A stretch of DNA of 13,546 bases from Bacteroidales bacterium UBA714 (lineage in GTDB: Bacteria > Bacteroidota > Bacteroidia > Bacteroidales > UBA932): assembly GCA_002298075.1 (NCBI GenBank), contig DBLW01000117.1, positions 1 to 13,546 on the forward strand, read 5' to 3'. Positions 1-6,511 of the stretch are shown here, piece by piece (the first letter of the stretch is position 1; every line of letters begins with the position of its first letter). The position numbers and the translations under genes were made by a program. The notes beneath the pieces were generated by a model that saw nothing but the letters and a program-made list of their open reading frames with translations, did not search any database and was not told where the DNA came from.

Positions 1-395
1 GCCTGAAGCACATCCTCTTTCCACAACATGGAGGCATTGGAAAGCACTGATACCTGAGCTTCCGGAAAATATTTGTCCCTCAGTTCCAGGGTCACATCAA
101 CAATACGTGCAAATTCCGGATTCAGAGTAGGCTCCCCATTGCCGGAAAATGTTATTGAATCTATGGCGATACCATCCGACGCTGCTTTGGCAAGCTTAGC
201 CTCCAAAGCCTGCCTTACATCCTCCTCTCCAGGAAAATGTCCTCCGGAACGCCAGTCCCGATTCCATCCGCATTCACAATATATGCAATCAAAATTGCAC
301 ATCTTTCCTTCACGTGGCAAGATATTCACCCCAAGCGAAGAGCCAAGGCGCCTGCTGTAAATAGGCCCGAAAGCTATTTCATCAAAATGAAGCAT
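1..395 (-). CDS. Radical SAM protein, COG0731 (Taw1-like) type, N-terminal part only
   Basis: The first 131 residues of a gene whose 3' end lies beyond base 1, found by translating the reverse strand. It starts at the ATG at 395-393 and reads through to the edge without a stop. A family-typical lead (residues 9-27, FGPIYSRRLGSSLGVNILP) precedes the 4Fe-4S radical SAM motif CNFDCIYC, with Cys33, Cys37 and Cys40; Cys42 (ECGW) adds a fourth. SGNGEPT at 84-90 matches the SAM-binding GGE-like motif. The opening and Cys spacing resemble COG0731, which includes archaeal wyosine synthase Taw1, but bacterial members have no settled function. The start overlaps the stop of the amidohydrolase gene by one base (TGATG), so the two are probably translationally coupled. 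No Shine-Dalgarno is present. The superfamily is secure; the substrate is unknown. Confidence 0.9.
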   Translation of the reverse strand, partial: MLHFDEIAFGPIYSRRLGSSLGVNILPREGKMCNFDCIYCECGWNRDWRSGGHFPGEEDVRQALEAKLAKAASDGIAIDSITFSGNGEPTLNPEFARIVDVTLELRDKYFPEAQVSVLSNASMLWKEDVLQ

Positions 396-1579
396 CACAC
401 AATACGTTCTGAACGGCTCTTGCTTGTGACAAATCCGTTTACATCAATAGAATGCACTAACACTATTCCAGGTCTCTTGCCGACGGTAAGGCTTCCGAGC
501 TCCGCATCCTTGACAAGGAAACGCGCTCCGTTCAGGCAAGCCCATGTCAGCAGTTCCTGCATAGGTACTTCCGGAAAATTCTCATGCAGGCAATAAAGTT
601 CCTTTACCATATCCAGGTCATCATTGCTTGACAGGGAATCCGTACCCACAGTAATGTCAAGGCCATTGCGCCTCATAAGCGGCACAGGAGGCAAGGCATT
701 ATGTATGAAGATATTGGACAAAGGGCACAATGCCCAGTAAACATTTTTCATCACCTTTTTTGCAGCATCAATATCTTCCTGCGAGAGACATACGTCATGA
801 ACAAGAAGAACATGTGCGTCATAAGGCGCAGGACGCGCACATGCAAGCCTGTCAATAAAATACCCGAGAGAAGACCCGCCGGTTACAGGAGGAGTGCTCA
901 TACCGCCCCTCTTGCGGTTCTCATACATGGCTCCGGAACCATACCTTACCAGTTCTTCCTCCTCCATGCTCTCCTGTGAATGATATGAAAGATAACCGGA
1001 GTCGAGGGCAGCCGCAGAAGAAGCGGACAAAAGCTCCGGACTCATGGTATAGCAGGAATGCGGCGTCGGTGCTGCATCAATTCCGGCCATATCAGCCTTA
1101 AGCTTCAGCTCCGCAACATCAGCCATGACTCCCTCACACATATGCGGCTCCGAACCGAATACTTCCAGAAAAGTCCTGGTGTACATCATATGCGACTTCT
1201 TCACTTCAAAAGACGAATCATCATTGCTGATGTCCGCCATAGCAGAAACTCCGTCAGCCCACATCTTGTCCATCCATTTGCGCACAAGAGAAGCCTTGAC
1301 ATCCCGCCCGGCCCAGTCACGCAACGCATTTATCTGGTCAATGAAACCGGCCATTCCGGTCCCCTTGCGGAATTTCCCATGCAGATGCGACAGCTCGACA
1401 TGGCAATGGGCATTGACAAAGCCGGGAACCAGTGCACCTTCGGAGACCAGCTCCCCGCCATCACACTCCCCGACCCGGACGATCCTGCCGTCACAATCAT
1501 CATATTCAACGAACCCGTTCCTTATAGGTGCGGATTCCAAAGTATATACAAAAGATGCCGTTACCCTTTTTATCGCCAT
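395..1579 (-). CDS. Amidohydrolase / SsnA-type deaminase (possible aminodeoxyfutalosine deaminase)
   Basis: 394 residues, full length for a cytosolic metal-dependent deaminase of the COG0402 group. Metal and catalytic motifs appear in order: HCH (His58, His60) within AHCHVELSHL, His174 (PTPHSCYTMS), the HxxE motif at His200/Glu203 (YHSQES), His261 (LLVHD), CPLSNIFI at 285-292, and the metal Asp314 in GTDSLSSND. These motifs are those of enzymes that deaminate purine- or triazine-like rings, such as S-adenosylhomocysteine, guanine or aminodeoxyfutalosine. The HCHxELSH variant recalls aminodeoxyfutalosine deaminase-like proteins, but the substrate is inference. It starts 5 nt after the DUF4296 gene ends and overlaps the radical SAM start by one base, so it lies in the ftsY operon. 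AAGGG sits only 2 nt before the ATG, too close to act as a usual ribosome binding site. Confidence 0.88.
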   Translation of the reverse strand: MAIKRVTASFVYTLESAPIRNGFVEYDDCDGRIVRVGECDGGELVSEGALVPGFVNAHCHVELSHLHGKFRKGTGMAGFIDQINALRDWAGRDVKASLVRKWMDKMWADGVSAMADISNDDSSFEVKKSHMMYTRTFLEVFGSEPHMCEGVMADVAELKLKADMAGIDAAPTPHSCYTMSPELLSASSAAALDSGYLSYHSQESMEEEELVRYGSGAMYENRKRGGMSTPPVTGGSSLGYFIDRLACARPAPYDAHVLLVHDVCLSQEDIDAAKKVMKNVYWALCPLSNIFIHNALPPVPLMRRNGLDITVGTDSLSSNDDLDMVKELYCLHENFPEVPMQELLTWACLNGARFLVKDAELGSLTVGKRPGIVLVHSIDVNGFVTSKSRSERIV

Positions 1580-1584
1580 ATCCC

Positions 1585-2322
1585 TTAAAATTTTTTCATA
1601 ACCTCATCAACATTCATACGCCGGGAGAGAGCGGCATCCTGCCCCTTAGGCAAAGGCAGCGGCTCCGCATGAACATCCAAAAGTTCTTTTGCCGGTTCAT
1701 TGCCGGAAACATTTCCAGAAGACACAAGCGCTGTATCCGCAGCCGTGACACTGTCACAGGCGGCAATGCTGTCAACACACACGATAATCTCCGGTCCCTT
1801 ATATGCCGTATCCCCACGCTCCACATATCGCGGGACATAATACATATGCACAGTATCCAACTCAAAGGCAAGACTGTCCGGCGTGTATTTAAGAGGTATC
1901 CTTCCGATGTCCGGAACAAGCCGTCCTGCATCTATGACAAAATCATATTTCCTGGACTGGGCCTCCTCCTTCGTCTTCTGAAGCGCCTTAAGTTCCTGCA
2001 GACGTCCGTCAAGAATCTCCGATGTGGAACGGAATATCTTGGAGAAACGCTCCGGGTCATCGAGATAGTGCTCCACACTCCTGCGGTAATCCTCTGAGTC
2101 ATACCCGTACTTCTCAAGTATCGGCTCATATACCAAAGACGTGTCTGCTATCCGCATCATCGAAGGCGCAGAGGAAATCCACTGGTCAGTCATTAGCATC
2201 TCCGCATATATCTTTGCCATCTTTGAGCGCGGAATCACCCTCGCCTCCTTTTTTCCGCATGAAAAAAAGAGACACATGGCAACCGCACAAAAAAACAGGA
2301 TATGTATCGGGACACGCTTCAT
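1585..2322 (-). CDS. DUF4296 lipoprotein
   Basis: 245 residues. A hydrophobic stretch (residues 8-20) leads to LFFSC, with the putative lipidated Cys22, so this is probably an envelope lipoprotein with a type II signal peptide. Residues 32-120 (RSKMAKIYAEMLMTDQW onward, then LEKYGYDSEDYRRSVEHYL and DPERFSKIF) match what I recall of DUF4296, a Bacteroidota family of unknown function. A charged, probably helical segment at 105-125 follows. The C-terminal 120 residues are Asp/Ala/Val-rich with no motif I recognise. Residues after Cys22 are G-K-K-E, not the acidic surface-export signal, so periplasmic-facing anchoring is more likely than surface display, though this is inference. It begins 7 nt after the pheT stop and ends 5 nt before the amidohydrolase start, with no Shine-Dalgarno. 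Confidence 0.8.
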   Translation of the reverse strand: MKRVPIHILFFCAVAMCLFFSCGKKEARVIPRSKMAKIYAEMLMTDQWISSAPSMMRIADTSLVYEPILEKYGYDSEDYRRSVEHYLDDPERFSKIFRSTSEILDGRLQELKALQKTKEEAQSRKYDFVIDAGRLVPDIGRIPLKYTPDSLAFELDTVHMYYVPRYVERGDTAYKGPEIIVCVDSIAACDSVTAADTALVSSGNVSGNEPAKELLDVHAEPLPLPKGQDAALSRRMNVDEVMKKF

Positions 2323-2329
2323 CGCAAAC

Positions 2330-4774
2330 TCATCTCAATGAAGCGCCGAACTCATTCTGGAAAGTGGAGAGGAACTTATTCATCATCTTCTCCACATCAT
2401 TGTCAGTCAAAGTCTTGTCAAGATCCTGAAGAACAAATCCAAGGGCATACTGTTTCTTGCCCTCTCCAATCTTGTCCCCACGATATACGTCAAACAATGT
2501 AACCTGCCTCAGAAGTTTCTTTCCGACACGGAAAGCGCTCTTGCGCAAATCCGCGAAAGTGACGGACTCGTCAATCAGAATGGCAAGGTCACGCCTTACC
2601 TCCGGGTATTTCGGAAGTTCCTTATAACGTATCTTGTTCCTCTTCACAAGCTCGAACAATGCAGGCCAGCTGATTTCCGCAGCGAATACCGGCTGCTTGA
2701 TTCCGAACTGGCGGAGCCTTGCAGGAGAAACAGTACCCATAACCAAAAGCTGCTGATGAGTACCCGGAAGCCTGTAAAGCAGTCCCTCAGAGAAAAGATC
2801 GGAAGGTGCAGCCTCAGTCTCAAGTGAATAGATGTCCGTTCCCAATTTCTTGAGCAGCAGCTCCACATACCCCTTCAGCTGGAAATAGCTGCCTTTTCCG
2901 GCTTCTATGCGCCATGACTTCTCTGATTTGCCGCTCATAAAGAAAGCCAGGCACGGATGCTCCTCGTAAGAATCAAGTGCTTTTCCGTCTTTCTGAGAAT
3001 CGAAGGCATATACGCTTCCGTACTCAAATATCCTGAGCTCCGAAATCTGGCGGTTGATATTATAGGCTATCACTTCAAGCCCGTTCAGAAGCAGAGTCTG
3101 CCTCATTACATTCAGGTCGGAACTGAGAGGATTGAGTATCCTCACGCATTTGTCCTCCGGGAATGTGGTCAGCTTCGAGTAGTATTCTGATTTCGTGAGT
3201 GAATTGTTCATGGTCTCCACAAAACCGTTTGCTGCAAGGAAATCCGATACAGCCTTGCGCACATGCTCAGGCTCAGGCTTCTGCGACGGATTAACAGAAA
3301 CCCTCATGGCTTTTGGAAGCTCAATATTGTTATATCCATAGATACGCAATATCTCTTCCACCACATCACATTCACGATAAACGTCTATCATATAGGAAGG
3401 TACGGCAACTGTTGCCCCTCCCTGCCTTTTTCCGACAAACTCATATGCCAGGCCTTCCAGTATGCCCTCAATGACATCATGGCCTATCTTCTTGCCGATG
3501 AAAGACTCAATCCTGTCATAATCAAGCTCAACCGTCTTCTTCTGGATTTTTTCCGGGCAGAACTCCTGGACTTTTCCGGCAACATGACCACCGGCAAGCT
3601 CAAGTATAAGAAGCGCCGCCCTTCTGGCAGCATATTCAACCATAAGCGGGTCAGCTCCCCTTTCATACCTGAAAGAAGCATCGGTCTTAAGCCCATGTCT
3701 CTTGGAGCTTTTCCTCACGGTAACCGGGTTGAAATATGCGCTTTCCAGGAAGATGTCGGCAGTCTCCCCCGTCACCCCGGAATCCTCTCCGCCGAACACA
3801 CCTGCAAGGCACATCGGCTTTTCATTGTCAGCTATCATCAGGTCAGCAGCTGACAATGTCCTCTCAACTCCGTCAAGAGTAACGAATTTCTCGCCTTCAG
3901 CAGCCCTGCGCACAATGACCTTACCTCCGTTTATCTTTGACACGTCAAAAGCATGCAAAGGCTGTCCAGTCTCCATCAGGACAAAATTTGTTATGTCCAC
4001 AATATTATTTATAGGACGCAGTCCCACTGAAAGAAGCTTTTTCTGAAGCCAATCCGGAGAAGAGGCAACCTTGACGCCCCTTATTGTCGTACCAGTGTAG
4101 CATGGTGCTCCGTCTGCGGCAATGACTTCGACAGGAACAGCCTCACCTTCACCTCCGTCTCTGAACTCAGAAACATCCGGAAAGTTCATACGGCACTGCA
4201 CACCATTATGCTTGAGATATGCATAAAGGTCACGCGCAACTCCAATATGCGAAGCTGCATCGACACGGTTTGCAGTAAGACCGATTTCGATAAGGGCATC
4301 AGTCGCAAGACCCAGATATTCCTTTGCAGGAGTCCCTGGAACAGCCTCCGGATTAAGAACCATTATGCCGTCATGAGACTCACCTATGCCAAGCTCATCC
4401 TCAGCGCATATCATTCCGAACGACTCCACACCCCTTATCTTTGATTTCTTGATTTTGAAATCCTCACCGAGCACGGTTCCCACAGTGGCAAGAAGCACTT
4501 TCTGCCCAGCAGCCACATTAGGTGCCCCGCAGACTACCTGAAGCAGTTCTCCTGTACCGGTGTTCAGACGGGTGATATGCAAATGGTCGGAATCAGGATG
4601 CTCAGTGCATTCTACGACCTCTGCAACGATTACTCCGGCAAGTCCGCCAGGTATCTCCTCTATCTGTTCCAGGGAATCCACCTCCAGACCGATGGAAGTC
4701 AAAGCCTCTGCAACGGCCTCCGGTGTAAGGTCACACTCAATATAATCCTTGAGCCAATTATACGAAATCTTCAT
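2330..4774 (-). CDS. pheT: Phenylalanyl-tRNA synthetase beta subunit
   Basis: 814 residues, the usual length for a bacterial PheT. With PheS (not in this window) it forms the cytosolic alpha2-beta2 enzyme that charges tRNA-Phe. Domains in order are the N-terminal segment MKISYNWLKDYI, an EMAP/OB-type tRNA-binding domain at about 45-150 (HPDSDHLHITRLNTG, VVCGAPN), the B3/B4 editing region at about 210-390 (RPINNIVDITNFVL, GQPLHAFD, RYERGADP), the B5 domain at about 410-485, the catalytic-like core, and the C-terminal FDX-ACB anticodon-binding domain in the last 97 residues (YPEVRRDLAILID, LFDVYRG, LQDLDKTLTD). No truncation or frameshift is seen. It starts 6 nt after the ftsY stop and is probably transcribed with ftsY; no Shine-Dalgarno is seen. 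Identification is secure. Confidence 0.98.
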   Translation of the reverse strand: MKISYNWLKDYIECDLTPEAVAEALTSIGLEVDSLEQIEEIPGGLAGVIVAEVVECTEHPDSDHLHITRLNTGTGELLQVVCGAPNVAAGQKVLLATVGTVLGEDFKIKKSKIRGVESFGMICAEDELGIGESHDGIMVLNPEAVPGTPAKEYLGLATDALIEIGLTANRVDAASHIGVARDLYAYLKHNGVQCRMNFPDVSEFRDGGEGEAVPVEVIAADGAPCYTGTTIRGVKVASSPDWLQKKLLSVGLRPINNIVDITNFVLMETGQPLHAFDVSKINGGKVIVRRAAEGEKFVTLDGVERTLSAADLMIADNEKPMCLAGVFGGEDSGVTGETADIFLESAYFNPVTVRKSSKRHGLKTDASFRYERGADPLMVEYAARRAALLILELAGGHVAGKVQEFCPEKIQKKTVELDYDRIESFIGKKIGHDVIEGILEGLAYEFVGKRQGGATVAVPSYMIDVYRECDVVEEILRIYGYNNIELPKAMRVSVNPSQKPEPEHVRKAVSDFLAANGFVETMNNSLTKSEYYSKLTTFPEDKCVRILNPLSSDLNVMRQTLLLNGLEVIAYNINRQISELRIFEYGSVYAFDSQKDGKALDSYEEHPCLAFFMSGKSEKSWRIEAGKGSYFQLKGYVELLLKKLGTDIYSLETEAAPSDLFSEGLLYRLPGTHQQLLVMGTVSPARLRQFGIKQPVFAAEISWPALFELVKRNKIRYKELPKYPEVRRDLAILIDESVTFADLRKSAFRVGKKLLRQVTLFDVYRGDKIGEGKKQYALGFVLQDLDKTLTDNDVEKMMNKFLSTFQNEFGASLR

Positions 4775-4780
4775 AATATG

Positions 4781-5719
4781 TTATTTTTCCAAATCTTCCT
4801 TAGAAAACAATGAACCGACAAATTCCTTCTTGTCAAAAACCTTCAGGTCATCCACACCTTCCCCGATTCCGACAAACTTTATAGGAATCCTGAACTGGTC
4901 AACTATACCGACAACGACGCCTCCCTTGGCAGTGCCGTCAAGCTTGGTAACAGCCAGGGCGGTTATGTCTGTAGCCCTGGAAAATTCCCTGGCCTGCTGA
5001 AATGCATTCTGACCTGTTGAACCGTCAAGCACGAGAAGCACCTCATGCGGAGCATCCGGAATTACTTTCTTCATGACATTCCGGATTTTCGTAAGCTCAT
5101 TCATGAGGTCTATCCTGTTATGCAGACGGCCGGCAGTATCAATAAGCACGACATCCGCATCCTTTGCAACAGCAGAACGGACCGTATCAAAGGCCACGGA
5201 AGCCGGATCTGAACCCATCTCCTGTTTCACAATATCAACACCGGCACGCTCAGACCAAATTGTTAGCTGATCAACGGCAGCAGCCCTGAAAGTATCCGCA
5301 GCACCAAGCATTACCTTTTTGCCCTGCGCACGAAGACTGCTTGCAAGCTTGCCTATAGTAGTAGTCTTGCCGACACCGTTCACCCCGACGACCATTATGA
5401 CATAAGGCTTCTTGCTGAAATCAAACGGCCCGGCTGACAAGCTTTTCTCTTCCGCATCCAGCTCCAGAAGCGATGCTATTTCCTCACGGAGCATGTCAAC
5501 CAATTCATCAAGAGATACATACTTGTCACGCCTGACCCTCTCCTCAAGAGAATCAATGATTTTCAATGTAGTGTCAACGCCCATGTCAGTTGCCACGAGC
5601 GCCTCCTCTATAGCATCCAGAAGTTCATCATCCACTTCAGTCTTGCCGGCAATCGCCCTTGAAAGCCTGTCGAAAAAACTCCTGTTTGTCTTCTTGACTC
5701 CTTTATCAAAAATACCCAT
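4781..5719 (-). CDS. ftsY: Signal recognition particle receptor FtsY
   Basis: 312 residues from the ATG at 5719-5717 (MGIFDKG). FtsY is the SRP receptor GTPase that docks ribosome-nascent chain-SRP complexes at the inner membrane. An N-domain helical bundle occupies about residues 12-95. The G-domain has the P-loop GVNGVGKT (112-119), the DTFRAAA insertion-box motif (142-148), DTAGR (194-198), TKLDG (259-262 region) and GEGVDDL (287-292). The long acidic A-domain of E. coli FtsY is absent, as is common outside Proteobacteria. A longer reading to an ATG at 5776 is open, but it would begin inside the terminator of the preceding operon and upstream of the likely promoter. The 5719 start gives the standard FtsY N-terminus. 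It is first gene of the ftsY-pheT-DUF4296-amidohydrolase-radical SAM unit. Confidence 0.97.
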   Translation of the reverse strand: MGIFDKGVKKTNRSFFDRLSRAIAGKTEVDDELLDAIEEALVATDMGVDTTLKIIDSLEERVRRDKYVSLDELVDMLREEIASLLELDAEEKSLSAGPFDFSKKPYVIMVVGVNGVGKTTTIGKLASSLRAQGKKVMLGAADTFRAAAVDQLTIWSERAGVDIVKQEMGSDPASVAFDTVRSAVAKDADVVLIDTAGRLHNRIDLMNELTKIRNVMKKVIPDAPHEVLLVLDGSTGQNAFQQAREFSRATDITALAVTKLDGTAKGGVVVGIVDQFRIPIKFVGIGEGVDDLKVFDKKEFVGSLFSKEDLEK

Positions 5720-5738
5720 ATATCCGTGCTTTAACTTA

Positions 5739-5746
5739 CAAAGATA
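5739..5746 (-). promoter_or_regulatory. Promoter -7 box for ftsY
   Basis: On the minus strand this reads TATCTTTG, an exact match to the Bacteroides sigma-ABfr -7 consensus TAnnTTTG. Transcription would start near 5733, about 14 nt before the ftsY ATG. The -33 region (T-rich, about 5764-5769) coincides with the U-tract of the upstream terminator. The position supports the shorter ftsY start. Assigned by motif only. Confidence 0.65.
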
Positions 5747-5763
5747 AACCTTTTTGCCATAAT

Positions 5764-5798
5764 AAAAAAGTGGCATGACCCTAAAATGTCATGCCACT
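5764..5798 (-). terminator. Rho-independent terminator after the bL38 gene
   Basis: Arms 5769-5779 and 5788-5798 pair perfectly (11 bp, core GTGGCATGAC/GTCATGCCAC) around an 8-nt loop (5780-5787). On the minus strand the hairpin runs into a T6 tract (5769-5764). It lies 21 nt past the bL38 stop and closes the upstream ribosomal-protein operon. There is no matching U-tract on the plus side, so it should work on the minus strand only. Confidence 0.93.
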
Positions 5799-5819
5799 CT
5801 CATATCCCAGCAGGAAGAA

Positions 5820-5975
5820 TTATTTCTTTGCGAAGAATTCTTTAGCCATTGACTCTTCAACGAGCTGCTCTGTGAAGACATAAGCTCCGGTCTTCGGAGA
5901 CTTGTCCATACGGATACACTTGACCATTTTCTTCTGTGTACCTGCCTTGAAGGTTGCGACTGCTTTCTTTGCCAT
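5820..5975 (-). CDS. Ribosomal protein bL38 (DUF4295 family)
   Basis: 51 residues, MAKKAVATFKAGTQ at the start and EFFAKK at the end, found by translating the reverse strand because it is too short for routine calling. The length, the basic N-terminus and the position right after rpmG match DUF4295, a short Bacteroidota-specific family. To my knowledge this family corresponds to bL38, the large-subunit protein first seen in the Flavobacterium johnsoniae ribosome structure; I am fairly but not fully sure of that link. It begins 17 nt after the rpmG stop. Unusually for this phylum it has a full AGGAGG 8 nt before the ATG. A strong terminator follows the stop, so this is the last gene of its unit. 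Confidence 0.9.
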   Translation of the reverse strand: MAKKAVATFKAGTQKKMVKCIRMDKSPKTGAYVFTEQLVEESMAKEFFAKK

Positions 5976-5983
5976 ATTCTGTT

Positions 5984-5989
5984 CCTCCT
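5984..5989 (-). promoter_or_regulatory. Shine-Dalgarno site of the bL38 gene
   Basis: The minus strand reads TTTAGGAGGAACAGAAT then ATG. The six bases are fully complementary to the canonical anti-Shine-Dalgarno, 8 nt before the start at 5975. Neighbouring genes lack such a site. The same TTTAGGAGGA block precedes infC. Confidence 0.85.
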
Positions 5990-5992
5990 AAA

Positions 5993-6181
5993 TTATTTAA
6001 TCTCACGATGAAGGGTAACCTTCTTCAGGAACGGATTGTACTTCATACGCTCCAGACGCTGAGTCGTGTTTTTCTTGTTCTTCGTTGTAATGTATCTTGA
6101 GATACCCGGTACACCGCTCTCCCTCTGCTCAGTGCACTCAAGGATGACCTGCACCCTGTTACCTTTTGCTTTCTTTGCCAT
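5993..6181 (-). CDS. rpmG: 50S ribosomal protein L33 (zinc-free form)
   Basis: 62 residues, typical of L33, a small protein of the large subunit near the tRNA exit site. Recognisable segments are RVQVILECTEQ (9-19), the SRYITTKNKKNTTQRLE segment (28-44) and KYNPFLKKVTLHREIK at the end. Only one cysteine (Cys16) is present, so the paired CxxC zinc ligands are missing. This is the zinc-independent version. The start lies 11 nt after the rpmB stop, and the bL38 gene follows 17 nt later, making rpmB-rpmG-bL38 a tight cluster. No Shine-Dalgarno is seen upstream of its ATG. Confidence 0.97.
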   Translation of the reverse strand: MAKKAKGNRVQVILECTEQRESGVPGISRYITTKNKKNTTQRLERMKYNPFLKKVTLHREIK

Positions 6182-6192
6182 AATACGAAAAA

Positions 6193-6435
6193 TTAAACAA
6201 GGTTAATAAATCCTTTGTTCTGAGCGTCTTTGATAGTTGCGTCGAGACCGTTCTTCTCGATTATTCTCATACCCTTGCAAGACACCTTAAGTGTAACGAA
6301 CCTCTGCTCCTCCTCTGACCAGAACTTCTTGGTCTTGAGATTCAGGGCGAAAATGCGCTTGGTACGCCTCTTGGAATGCGAAACATTGTTTCCGACCATT
6401 CTCTTTCTGCCTGTAACTTGACAAACCTTTGCCAT
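6193..6435 (-). CDS. rpmB: 50S ribosomal protein L28
   Basis: 80 residues, standard length for L28. Diagnostic segments are MAKVCQVTGRKRMVGNNVSHS at the start, RTKRIFALNLKTKKFW in the middle, and LKVSCKGMRIIEKNGLD towards the end. Cys5 and Cys53 occur singly, not as CxxC pairs, so this is the zinc-free form. The gene starts 76 nt after lepB ends; that gap contains a plausible promoter and an inverted repeat, so rpmB probably begins its own transcription unit in addition to read-through from lepB. There is no Shine-Dalgarno; the leader before the ATG is AT-rich, as is usual for Bacteroidota. Confidence 0.98.
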   Translation of the reverse strand: MAKVCQVTGRKRMVGNNVSHSKRRTKRIFALNLKTKKFWSEEEQRFVTLKVSCKGMRIIEKNGLDATIKDAQNKGFINLV

Positions 6436-6475
6436 TGTATATAACTTTTTTAATTAATTCATAATTAGCGGGCTG

Positions 6476-6507
6476 CAAATATCGCATAAAAAAATTGCAA
6501 TTGCAAA
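6476..6507 (-). promoter_or_regulatory. Candidate promoter for rpmB-rpmG-bL38
   Basis: On the minus strand TTTG (6507-6504), a 20-nt spacer and GATATTTG (6483-6476) fit the Bacteroides -33/-7 arrangement TTTG-N19-21-TAnnTTTG, with one mismatch in the -7 box. The start would fall near 6470, giving a leader of about 35 nt to the rpmB ATG. The call rests on motif and spacing only. Confidence 0.5.
6495..6506. repeat. 12-bp palindrome in the lepB-rpmB gap
   Basis: TTGCAATTGCAA is a perfect inverted repeat with no loop, so it would not make a stable RNA hairpin, and it overlaps the proposed -33 element of the rpmB promoter. It could be a binding site for a dimeric regulator, but in such AT-rich sequence it may be chance. 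Confidence 0.4.
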
Positions 6508-6511
6508 ATTT

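Noticed and set aside
5720..5776. A longer ftsY beginning at the ATG at 5776
   Set aside because: It would start inside the terminator U-tract and upstream of the -7 box; its extra 19 residues do not look like FtsY, while MGIFDKG at 5719 does.
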